Positions 1 to 11,677 of a stretch of 64,000 nt of DNA are shown here, piece after piece. A program made the position numbers and the translations under genes. Source of the DNA: Clavelina lepadiformis (lineage: Eukaryota > Chordata > Ascidiacea > Aplousobranchia > Clavelinidae); the NCBI RefSeq assembly GCF_947623445.1, contig NC_135240.1, forward strand, positions 24,366,001 through 24,430,000, in the 5' to 3' direction. How positions within the stretch are numbered: the stretch's first letter is position 1; every line of letters starts with the position of its first letter. The notes beneath the pieces are model-generated. The model had not been told where the DNA came from, ran no database searches, and saw nothing but the letters and a program-made list of their open reading frames with translations.

Positions 1-1208
1 GAGGAATAGGTCATTACCTCAGCAGCTTCGATTAACTTGAATAACTGAAAGTAGTTGAACGTAGCTGGTCACAGCAAATGTAAAAATAGGCTGTTTACGG
101 TAAGGTCAATTGCTGTATTTTATTCTGTTTTGCAATGACGTGACTCAATTGATTAAAAAAAAGTTAAGCTAATTGTGTAAGGCCAAACATAGTGTTCTAC
201 GAAAAAATTTGTGATAGGCCTATTACCTTAAAAGTTTAAACAAAAAAGTTTGCGATGGTGAATGGTAACCAACTTGGTGCAGCGCCTGATCAAATTCAGT
301 AAGGTTTATGAACATGGTTTGACTCGAGTCAGAAAAACATAACTTCGTATTACAACTCTGTTTCCAATTTTGAATAACTCGAAGTATATTAATCGGTGTC
401 TTTGAACACGAATTAACCAGTTTTCTCTGCATGTGTAGGCTACATATTGGACCAGCTGCCGACCGATGCAAACTGTAAAATGCTTTATCAAGTCATATGT
501 TGCTGATGTGTTTCTTTGGTCTTGATTCTTCAAAGGCCATTAGCAGGTACAGTATAGGCCTACCTACATAGCTTACACGAGCAAACAAGTAAAATTCGCA
601 TTAAGTTGTTTGAACATTAATGTTCACGGCTGTAGTTGACAACTGCATAGCTGCTCAGTGACCACGTATTAATAACTTGAGCACTGCACTGCAATTGGGC
701 AACTACAACTAAGACCTGAGCTAAGATACTTTGCTGCAAATATGTCAATGTTAGTTACCCTAACCTTCTCCGACGTAGCCTACAACTATCACCATTTACT
801 AACAGCGTTGTGTAACATGGCTTAATTGCGGTTCTATTTACATTTCGGCTTGTTTAACAAATTCTTCTCTGCCTAAGCGAATTGAGCAGAAATACGATTC
901 CGGTGACCGAGAATATGCGAAACGACGTCACGGGCTGCAGTATCTCAGTTTGTCAGACAGGGTAGGCTACTGTTCACGTTCTTGTCGCACGTTACGTACA
1001 CCACAAAATGTAGCAAGACGTGATTAATTTTAAGAGTATTTCATGTATTGATTTCGACTTGCCACAACAAGCTATTTTTAATTGATATTTGATAGTTGGT
1101 ACGTTACTATATTTCGCTATTTACGTTGACAGTATGCATAACCACATTGTGAGGATTGTTTTTTTAAATAAGCAATCCATTTTGGCTTCCATTTTGGTTG
1201 CTTTAAAT
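1..1208. other. Non-coding stretch
   Basis: No exon, RNA gene or transposon could be supported here. The short open frames on the minus strand between 223 and 533 overlap each other in different frames, carry no recognisable motif and have no convincing splice context. The segment lies 3' of the FAXDC2-like gene. Confidence 0.5.
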
Positions 1209-3128
1209 TTAATTTTTTTTTCTGTTAGAGTCAGGAATTAATTCAGTTATTGGTGAGAGACTGTAAAATGGAACGTTTCTTTTGAATTGGATGGACTTCT
1301 GGTAATCTTTGTCGGTCTTATGAAACCGGTCAAGAAACACTCCGGATCCGAAACATTCGGTGAACCTGAAAAATAATTTCTTGTCACTATTGGCTATAAA
1401 TAGTGAAGATGTGTTATTGTGAGAAAGGTACTAAACATTTAATATGCGTAACCATCCTGTATAATGGAAATGCTTGCAACTGTCTTTTCATGAAACAGCA
1501 GTAGCCTACTGCAAAAATTAATCAGCTATGTAGAGGCTGGCGAACTTGTAATGATGATAATCGTGGAACTGGGGAGATGAGAAGAATGGAAGGTGATAAT
1601 TGCTATGATGAAGACAAGCTTGAACTTGGAAGTTGAAAATCCAATACCAAGCCAAGGACAAATGGCAGCCGACCAGAATAGGACCGCTGAGAAGAGGTGC
1701 AACATGGGATACCTATTTTGACAAGTGAATAAAATTCAAAGCTTTACTCTTCGTAAAATCTACTTTTCATGGGAGAGTGAGAGTGGAAATCTGTTTTAGT
1801 CCACATACCAGATGTTCAACGGGATGGTTGTAGATTGCGGCAATGCTTATTGGAGCCACCCACTCGTGATGCCATTTGTGCATAGCTTTGTAAAATGGAG
1901 GCCAGTGCATAAGTCTGCCATGAAAATAAAATCGCTGAAGTTAATATTTGACCAACATTCTAAAAGATAAATACGCGAATCAGCCGTTGCGTTGCACAGC
2001 AAAAATATGTTTCACCTTGTGGCAATTTCAGGTTCTGCTTACAAACCAGTACACAAAAGAATTTTAGTATTTCGATTTAAACTGAACCGGGTTATCAGAA
2101 AACCAATTGTAAATAGCATGATCTAATTCATTTATCAATTCTTATATGAGACTGATTTGTAACCAGTTACTTTTGCGTGACTTAACCTCAGCTACGTTAT
2201 TATCCTATAAAATTAGCTAAATCAGAGGAGTTAAAATGTTACACATGCTATTGTACTTTTTTAAAGAATTTTTGGTTTATTACAATCGGAAAAATATCAA
2301 AGCCTACCTGTGGGTATAATAAAACACGATTTCGTCAATGATTACGCAGGCCTGGTATTCCAAGTAGACTCGCCATATGTGTGGAAGTTCCTGGCTGGCT
2401 GACATACCGGTGTATTTCATTACTGGGTAAAGCAACCAAACGCACAAGCAGGTGACAAAATGATTGCCGAAGGAAACTATACAGCATCGGATAAAACGGC
2501 TCTTTTCAACCTAAAAATTTGCGTAACAAATTCAGTATTTTTACGATTAAACTTGATCCGCTGGTGCTTTTAAGTCATATGTTACTGGTATATTTTTGTC
2601 TTTGCGAATCTTGTATCGGTGCATGAACGCTGGTTTTCCGGTGTAGTCCAAGTACATGAAAAAGGAATTTACCAACATGAACGAGGTGACCAGGATTAGA
2701 GTTGTACCTGCATGGATTGCAAACACAACGGTTACTATTGCTATGTTTTCTTACAAGCTGAAATCTTTCTGGGTGTGTATAACCTAGGACTAGGCGGAGA
2801 ATCGGGAAAAACAATTCTTTTAATTGTTTCATAGTAAATTATGTAAAATGCGAGATTGCATATCACTACTTGACGAAATTATCATCAATTTACCCAAAAT
2901 ACTTTACCTGCACAAAATACCAGATGGTCATCATTTCCAAAAAGACTTAAAACTTTTCCCCATTGTTCACACAGATAGCCGTGTGCCATGTAATACATGT
3001 CTACTAGCGATATTAAGAAATCCATTGTGTTTAAGATAGTGAACTTCTGCACAGATCGAAGTAAGTGACTTGCCTGCAGAACAAACAAAGTTAGCCAGCT
3101 AACTCACCGCACCTAATATGGTAGTCAT
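1209..3128 (-). CDS. FAXDC2-like fatty acid hydroxylase/sterol desaturase-family protein
   Basis: Seven exons read on the minus strand: 3128-3108, 3073-2908, 2707-2586, 2510-2308, 1914-1809, 1712-1546 and 1365-1209; phases join without a break to give 313 residues (human FAXDC2 is about 330). The start ATG is the first after an in-frame stop. Family marks are LDYTGKPAF and YKIRKDKNIP near residues 82-103, then the three iron-binding histidine boxes of the membrane di-iron hydroxylases: HRLMH (about 171), HKWHHEW (about 184) and FHDYHHYKF (about 255), with NHPVEH between. The end, FHKTDKDY...SPITELIPDS, matches the FAXDC2 C-terminus. Expected to be an ER membrane oxidase acting on lipid or sterol substrates; the substrate is unknown. 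Introns 1-5 are GT-AG; the donor of intron 6 is a weak GTTCGC. A decayed copy lies upstream on the same strand. Confidence 0.86.
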
Positions 3129-4148
3129 TAGTAGCTTTGCTGAACCTGCGATACAGCTTTCCCCAGCACTCCTTAATTAATGTGCTAAAAATCTGAAAGC
3201 ATGCAGGACTTGTGGGTGTATTTACAAACCACTCCTGTACTGTTTGAGTGTTTAAACTGAGGGGTAAAAGCTTTTGAAAAAACGCAATTACTGGTTGCTG
3301 AAGAAAAGTATTATCTGCTAAACAATCTTTTTGAGCTAAATAGTTTGTTACACCTCTCCTTTAAGTCCTGGCAGAGACATATGATCAACCTTTGCAGAGT
3401 AAATTTTTTATTTCGTTAGCCCTTCGGCTACATCTTGCTACCACGATAAAGTTTTCATTTTGTGGAAGCCTGGCAGCCTGACTCTATTTAAACACCTCAA
3501 TTCATCGGGAAAAGTCTGTTTGCGTTTTTATTTTCTCGTAAGAGCATTTGCGTTTGGATATTGAAGCAAAAGGGGCAAGGGCCTTCTTTCTTAAGCCCTG
3601 AAGAACTAATAACGTTTGCCGCTTGGTCTTTTCCTGCTTTAAACACCTTGCTGTAAAATCCAATTGTTAGCGGAACCATTTGTAGAAGCTAAGCTAAGAT
3701 ATTTGCCTAAGCTTTGGTGAATAGGACAGCTTCATTCATCTTCTACAACTCGCTGAGTAGCTACAAAATTCAATGCAACGGACTGATCATAGAGTAGGAT
3801 AGCCTATGTACTATCGTAGACAGCGTAACCGTCTAGCAGTCAGGCTTAGGCTAATGACGATGAACAATAGCTTAATATCTCACAGTTCGGTATGTTTCGC
3901 AAGATTCTAACGTTTTTTTTTCTTTTACGAAATGCTAATTATTGGTTTGAAGTTGAATAGGAGCAATTCTTAAAACACCTTTATTCCGGAATATTGCAGA
4001 GTGAACAACCATACTACACAAATCAATCTGTATACAGCAAACGGAAATTATTTTATGGCCCAGATTAAAAAATTTTCAACACCACTTTGACTACAACATT
4101 TGGGTTGAGGAAGAAAAGGAATTTCGCAATAAAGTTCAGTTTTTATTT
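3129..4148. other. Non-coding spacer between FAXDC2-like gene and its decayed copy
   Basis: Nothing supportable. An open frame on the minus strand at 3497-3679 has no domain signature and is not flanked by usable splice sites in a phase fitting either neighbour. The first 100 bases upstream of 3128 should contain the promoter of the FAXDC2-like gene, but no clear TATA box was seen. Confidence 0.4.
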
Positions 4149-5555
4149 TCAAGATGACTTGGAACTCTCCGTTATTGGTTTCAGACCGTAAAACACCACA
4201 TGCCTCCTTCTGTAAGCTGATTTCTGAAATTTTTCATAGGTGCCATGTAACCAATCCAGAAGGCTGCCGCTATAGCATTGGTTAAACCTAAAGATTTTGC
4301 CGGAAAATTTGTATAACTATTTTGGTAGGTTAACTACTTTGTTTGGAATTTATTAATATATCATGTTTATAATTATTTTAGTAATAATTTGCTATAAGTT
4401 AGTTGGTGATTGTTTTTGAAATTTTTTTTAATTATTCTCCTTTGACAACAGCTGAAGCAAAACAAAGAATGCGTACCTTAAGTGATGAAAATTGTGATAT
4501 TGCGGAGACCATAGAAAGACAGCGGGCCCCAATGAAAGGGTCTGTTAAAACCAAACACAGCTGAACTTTTAGATATTGAATAGAATATGGTAAGCGTTTA
4601 GGCAAGTAATTTCATCATTAATTAGGCCTATAGTTCTCACTTTAACATGACCGCCGTGGTTAACTACGCACACAATACTGTTTGAAACAGAAGTTTTTTA
4701 GGATCGATTTTATGTGAGGCCGTCGTAGAAGGTTATTTCTCTTGTGTAAGTATGTATGTAATAGTCAAGTCAATATATCAATATGTAATATTGACAATAG
4801 TAATACATACAATATATGTTACAAGTCAATATGTAATACAGATGTGGTAATGGAGTTTTACAAGACAAGTCGCAGTACTTCATCAACGGATACATAAACC
4901 ATATGCATAGGCAAGTGATTACCTGGTTAGCGAAAGAGATCAGATAGCACTTAAAGAAACGCTTTGGTTCAACCTATTAAAAACACTTACGTAGTTAATA
5001 AGTTAACAATAATACTATCAAAACGACTATAGCTAAAAGCTAATACTAAAGGCGCTAACTAACCGGGACATTTTTGTCTTTTTGAATCTTGTATTTTTTA
5101 TGAACTTCGGGGCCCCGTGTAGTCGAAGAACACAAAGAAAGGGCCGACTATCAAATACGATATTATAAGAACGAAACTGGTTCCTTCAGATGCAAAAGTT
5201 GTCGTTAGTTGGCGCTGGCCTTAAGACTTCCTTCCTCCTCTTTCCTCAGTTACCGTTTTGTGCTTGCAGGAAGTTACCTATCAAAATATTTACTGCATTC
5301 AATCCGATGCCCTTACGAACAAAGTTTGCCCCTGGACAGTTAGGTACCTGGTCATATCATAATTATATAATCATTTAAAAAAAAGTTGAACTTGAAAGGG
5401 TAAACTAATTTAATTGTCACGTAATTGGTAGGCATACCTCCGACAAACACCTTCCAATCATTATCACCGAAGAGATGCAGCACTTTCTCCCATTGTTCAT
5501 CCAGATACCCACGCACAGAGCGGTAATAACTTAATATCTTATGGTCGCTTAGCAT
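4149..5555 (-). pseudogene. Decayed tandem copy of the FAXDC2-like gene, catalytic exons missing
   Basis: Three exons match the neighbouring gene: 5555-5438 (RGYLDEQWEKVLHLFGDND, parallel to GYLCEQWGKVLSLFGNDD), 5183-5064 (FFDYTG then KKYKIQKDKNV) and 4287-4149 (FNQCYSGSLLDWLHGTYEKF and a C-terminus ending KPITESSKSS). The middle exon is 120 bases where the intact paralogue has 122, and the frames before and after the TG motif disagree, so it carries a 2-base loss. Between 5064 and 4287 no sequence resembling exons 4-6 could be found, so all three histidine boxes are absent. The protein could not be a hydroxylase. Some exons resemble vertebrate FAXDC2 (LDWLHGT, FNQCY) more closely than the intact copy does, so the duplication is old. 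Confidence 0.75.
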
Positions 5556-6655
5556 GGTGGAAACTTAATGAAACTTTTGGAATTGTCGCCAAAATTAAAC
5601 TATAAGTGTATTGGCAATCCTCAATGGCTGAGCTGTAACTATAACGACCATACTGTAACTAGAGGCGCCAGAGACGACTCGGCTCGCCCATGCCCTTTTG
5701 CCCCGGGGACGGTGGCAAAAAAGGCATAATTTAAACAGGATTGTTACGTTATGTCAAACCTATGACATGTATCTAAAATCTTCAATCAGATGAAAAATAA
5801 GATGTTTGTCATCCTAACCACATGTCCATAATAACTTAACCTATAATTCTTCTTCCAATCGAAATCTAACTTGCGATCAAATCCAAATAACTCAAACCAA
5901 CGTTTTACATATCTTTTCTCATAACCTTAACGCCTATCAACCCGCTGCACGACCCACTTCTCGAGCTGCTGACATGTGTTCTTCGCTTGCTCAATGCTGT
6001 AAGCTTGTTTGCCTAATTCACCCGAAAGTTATTACAAGGAGAATAATTATTGTTTCTCTTTGGGTGCTGAGCTGACGCGATGACAGAATACGCCTGGTCA
6101 TATTTAGTTGCTGTCACGTGAGATTAAAGTCCGTAAGCAAACAGTAATGATATTTTTATGATACCCATAAATGGATTGTTTAACACGGTCCTCTGTTTAT
6201 ATTGGCTTTATACGCGGTAAAAGTTTTAGATTATATTAATAACTCGTGAGAAATTTACAAAATGCTGTTAGAGATATGCTTTCTTTGATGTCGAACGGCG
6301 TACTTTTAACCAAACTTAAAGGAAACAACCCGACAAAAAGACTTCAGACCTGCGAGTATGCTTTACTGACGGATGATCAATAAAGCAACAATATCGGTGC
6401 TCCGTCGTCTCTATAAAGTTTTTCATTATATCGTAATAAGTCTATTCACTTAAAGACTGCAAAAGTTGTTACAAATTACAATGGGACTCTTAACACCGGG
6501 GAAATACATCGAAAGGCAATCTAAACAAAGCAGCCAACTAGCAACGTTACGTGATAAACTAAAAACGCGAAATACATTCGTTGTAACCTGTTGTATCCAC
6601 CAGTAAACACAAAGCCTATACACAATGAACGTGAACTGCCAGGTTTACACTTATA
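5556..6655. other. Non-coding spacer
   Basis: No gene supported. It contains a GC-richer patch at about 5660-5720 inside AT-rich DNA, with no coding frame and no recognisable repeat ends. The right part is the 3' flank of the LDLa receptor gene. Confidence 0.4.
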
Positions 6656-9600
6656 TTACACTCTGGTAGAAGAAAGTTTTCGTTTCGTTGTCAATGTGGT
6701 TTCATTTGTTCGCAGAGACGATTTTAAAGTCCGTGTCCTACTCCAAGCTTTGTCCAAATACCTGTCCATGAAACTGCTGTAAAGTATCGGATTCAGTGAA
6801 CTGTTAACAGGCAACAAAATGACTGCCGATATGACGTAAGCAATTGACGGCAGCTTGATCCCGCCCATGTTCAAAAACGTCATGATGGAGACTGGAACCC
6901 AGCAGCAAAAATCAGATGCGATTAGACGGATGATTTTTCGTTGCAAAACTGTAAAAAGAAGAAGAATTGTATTAGCGTATACAGTATAGGATTCTACGGT
7001 GACCATGTATGCTAAAATGTACTGTTTTCAAAATAATTATTTCTTGCTTAATTACCTAGTTTAAGAGTTAAGACTAGACAAAGAAGTGAATAAATCTAAT
7101 ACAAACCATATCACCAACAAAAGATGGCCATAGTTGGTTGGTAATGTTATGGTTCTTTTACCTTTTGAATGTTTTTGGTTTTTCACTGATCGTGTCCTGT
7201 GCAAGCTCGAGCTTGATTTGGATTTCATAAAGATGGCGACGTAGGCCGATGAGACGAATACAAAGGATAGGAAGTTAAACAATGTTATGGTGAAGGAATA
7301 TGACGAAGAAGCGACATTTTGTGTCACGAATAATTTGGGAATGCACACACTGTTGGCGCTATAGTACCTTGAAATGATAAAAAAGAATCCAAGACTATGT
7401 TAATTATTGTGTTGTGCAATAGTTTTGCCGTACTCCTATCGGTTTCTTACCCTAGCCATCCTGTTGCTTCTAAATACTGAGGATGGTTGCTGTGACGTGA
7501 AACCACCGCCATCAATGTTTGCCATGACTCCGCTGCTAGAACTTGTTCAAAGCGAGTTGTAACATTTGCCGGTATCTGGTCAAAAACGACAAGCTTTTCA
7601 GCAAACAATTTTGCAGAATCAAAGTCCACTGTGGCGTTGGCAAAAAATGGGTTTGCTCGGATCACTGCGCTTTGCTCAAAGACTGAATGAAGCTCATCCA
7701 AAAGTGGAAGAATTGCCAGGAGAAGTGATATTATCCAAGCGAAAAAGACTAAGCTCATAACCAATTTTGCGTTAGGTCGCGTGGACGAGTCGAATGGCTG
7801 TTATAAACAAGAGTATGTTTTAATAAAACCTGCTAAACAATAACAAAAGATCACAGTTCGATTCTCTATTCGTTCATTATCAGTTCATGCTCTTTGCTGG
7901 GACTGGAACATTCGTAAGTTATCCTCTTACCTTGATGACAGCATACAGCCTAAAGATTGTAAGCATGAGCATGGTCATAACAGAGGTTTCGGAGGAAATC
8001 ACTACCAGTATACCCATGACTGCGCAAGTATGGCTCGATAACCAGTTTAGCCTATTAGCGCAGTAAATTCCACTGTAGAAGATCCCAGTCGCCCCCAGAA
8101 TTATTAGATACACGCCCATGAGGAAATCGGCAAGGGCGAGATTAAAGACCAGTATATGGTTGGTACGTAACGAAGCAGACACGTCTGATTTTTTCATGAT
8201 ACGATGCAAGGCCTTGCTTTCTTCGAACATCACGCACTGCGAAAAACAACATATTTGTTTTTCTCATCACAATACACGTTTACTTCGAAAGTCATTGTTT
8301 TCTATGGTAATTTATACTGTAGGCTATGTAGCACCTTAGAGCTAAGGTTATGTCCTTGCAATTCTCATTGTTAACACTTAGACCAAAAAAGGTAACTATT
8401 ATAGTAAGGTATAGGCTATGAAACTGCACGAGACTTACCAAGTTACCACAAATGGCAAAAATTCCCATAACCCACACAAAGACTCTAAGTACAGGACTGC
8501 CAATGAGCTCATATCTCGATGAAAAAATGTTGTGGTCTGGCGGTTTTGACTTTATCGGACACTCATCACTCCAATCTGAACAGTCACACCGGCCGTCAAA
8601 TTTCTGTCAAATCGTTAAGGTCAGAATAACTTTGGATGCTGTTTTGCCAGCAGTGTATAACTTTCATTATACTGACAGCAATAAGAATCATTTTTTGGCG
8701 TTTTAGTTCTTCACTCACTTGTCGTTCCGTTACGAACAGCGGCTTTTCATTTTCACAATAAAATCTACCATCACCTTCACAATTCTTTTCGTCACTTCCG
8801 TCGTCACAATTGACGTTGAAATCGCAAACAAACTTTCGCTCGATTGAAATCTGGTATGAACAACTCAATGAAAATCCGTATACGGGCGTTACAACAATGC
8901 CAATTTCAACAAAAATATAAAAGCAAGTTTTGTGGCAAAAACAATTTGTACTTTAGCGCCACCCAAAACCGGGCAGTAGAATCTGTCCGAGCAAGTATCA
9001 TTAATCTCGTCCGAAAGATCATCGCAGTCGGGATAACCGTCACAAACTTTTGATTTATGGATGCTTATCAAGTTTCCTGCCTTGCAATAGAATCGATCGG
9101 GACACAAATCTTCTTTCTCATCTTCCTGGCCGTCCAAGCAATCTACGAATCCGTCACAGATTTGATCCTGGACGACCACAGCGTAGTGAATCATCGTCGG
9201 CATGTCTGGTGGGGTGGGAATCTATTTACAAGCAGGAGAAAACATCATCTGAAGACATGCGCAAGTTGAGGTGCTTATGCCCTAATCCCAACGCAGAAAT
9301 AAACCGATTTGTGGTAATAAACTTGCATAAACAAACCAGAAATAAACTTGCATAAACTAACCCAAAACTTCAAAAATATCAGAACATTTGGGAAATATTG
9401 ACAGTTTGTTTACTTTCTATCCTCCTTTTGATATCGTGAAAGAGTTTCGGTGTCGATATGCGGATGTGTTCCCGCAATTGTGCAAACGCAATTCAATTCT
9501 CTTATAGATTATATATATACCCGACAACTGTGTTTTCTGTTATTGTTTCATTAAACCTGACACTTAATTTCAAAAATTAAATCCTTACCTCAAACTGGCA

Positions 9601-11677
9601 TTGGATCATTTTAAAATCAACATCAGTCAATGGGATGTCTAGTAAGTATGGTGTAGTGCAGGTAAATTTCATCACATCTGGATGGTAGCAAGCACCCGTG
9701 CATTCGTCGATCGGGTGTCCGGGTTTGTCCGGCCACTGTATATCACGTTCAGAAGGCACGGGGCATTCTCCTTGTCCGTCACACATGACTCCATATAGAC
9801 TCTTACACGGTTTGTCACAACTGCAACGACTCGTACGAGTTAAAACGAAACTCGCCGTAGTAAGCGCCACATAATAATAGCGTTTGATTGACAGTGGACA
9901 CACTGAGATTGTGTTACTTGTTTAAATCATAATACTCCAATTGTATGCTAAAGCCTTTTCTGAAGCTTATTTTTATTTTATTATAGCTCTTTATAGCTTG
10001 CTCTATTCTTTATATTTATTCTTATACACAAAATTATCACTTTAATGCATTTCAGGCAAAAATACATTCAGTTGTTCTTGAATTACTATACCGGCAGGTC
10101 TGATTTATGGTTTCAAACGTTCCTTCCGAACATTTCAACGTTCCCCGACAATATTCGTACCTTTAAATAAGCATTTAAAGTAATTTTGAGATTGTCTTTC
10201 GTGTTTTGTCACGTAAATATCCGGCTATTAGTACATATTGTAATTATAAATTAACAACATCATTACATTTCGTCTCTTCCGTCATAGCAGTCTCTTGTTC
10301 CGTCACAAACCGATGATCTGTTCAAGCACTTTCCGTCCCCGCACGTGACCTGCCCAATCTCACATAGATTGTTGTCGCTAAAATTCAGTCAAATTAAGTA
10401 CAAGTCACAATCATACCGTCCACAGAAAAAAATTGCAGCATAGTCTGCAATGCAGTCCCATTTGTAACTGCATGGTTACTTAATTTATAAAGATTTTTCG
10501 CGATGACTACCGCTGACTGTATTTGCTAAATTTTAATTTTTTCGCCCATTCTAACTTTTAGTAATTTCACCTTGAGTTGCGCAGAGGCGGGTGCGTTAAA
10601 ATGACGTCATTACAAATTCTGGGAACGTTGCCCTGGCACAAGCATTCGTCAGAGAGGTCGGGACAATCGATTATTCCGTCGCATATTTTGTTGCGTGGGA
10701 TAATGACTCCACCCAGAAAGCATTGAAAACAGAGTGATGAGTCAAGAATAGAAAGAGACCTGTACAAAATGAGGAAGAAGAAGCGGAATATACCATTATA
10801 CTATAAAGGTCAAGGCTACGTACTGAATAAGCGATCAAGACTATATTTGAGGCGTATAAGTAGTTACCCCGATTTAATGAAACATAGATCTTCGCCGTTG
10901 TCACAATCCTTGACGTTGTCATGTAGGAGTTGTTGAGGGATGAGACACGGCTTTCCATTCCTAACGCATTTAAATCCCACACCGGAAGTCCACTCAGTAT
11001 CTTCGTCACATCCGTTACAGCTATTACCATCGCAGATCGTCGAACGAGGACGACAACTCGCGTCACCCTGACAACGGTAGTGTGTCGCACAGCCCACGTC
11101 ACAAGGATCTACGTCATGGCAAGAAAGTAGCGCCTTACAATATGTCTCCTTCTTCGCTGCACAAGTCAGGTTGATAGGATTTTCCGTTGAGTGACAGCTG
11201 CAAAATATTGTATATACACATAAGCCTATTATTTATTTTTTATTCTTATAGATAACATACTTATTAACATTATAATGATTTTTAGTAGGTGACTGGTTGC
11301 GTTTTGCTGTATTGTATTTCATTTTTAGAACTATTGTTTCTGCTTTTATTGTAGACTCTGAGCTCGTTTCTGTTGTCAACAAAGTTTTTGATGTTTACCT
11401 CACTTGCAAGTCTGAACAATTACTACATCTTCTATCGGTGACGATTTCGTCGCTTTTATCCGAACAATCGTATCGTCCATCGCAGAAATATTCTCTTTTG
11501 ATTATCTGACCGTTGTCACAAATAAAATCTAGAACACACGAGGAAAGTTGTTGTCGAGTTTATACCATTTTTATTAGTTGAATTATATTTTACGGTTTAA
11601 AAGCTGTTACCGTTCATAGATTGAGAAACATTCCACAGAAGTAAAACATGAAGCCAGAACCGCATGGTGGACGACAT
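6656..11677 (-). CDS. Relaxin-receptor/GRL101-like GPCR with LDLa ectodomain
   Basis: Fourteen minus-strand exons join in phase: 11677-11611, 11528-11399, 11197-10868, 10759-10571, 10377-10267, 10160-10092, 9820-9589, 9221-8952, 8850-8719, 8603-8439, 8236-7931, 7797-7451, 7367-7162, 6948-6656; 948 residues. Exon 1 is a signal peptide ([13 protein letters not shown]). Exons 2-10 encode about nine Cys-rich LDLa-type modules, several with the calcium motif ([46 protein letters not shown]). Helix 1 starts near residue 545 ([15 protein letters not shown]), helix 2 has [12 protein letters not shown], helix 3 ends FRLYAV in place of DRY, the second outer loop is about 90 residues and ends [11 protein letters not shown] as in RXFP receptors, and helix 7 has [12 protein letters not shown]. 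No leucine-rich repeats were seen, unlike RXFP1/2 and GRL101. It is probably a cell-surface peptide or protein receptor; the ligand is unknown. Confidence 0.9.

Noticed and set aside
4741-4850. Microsatellite or CRISPR-like repeats in the caatatgtaata words
   Set aside because: Irregular AT-rich near-repeats without constant period or spacers; nothing beyond base composition.
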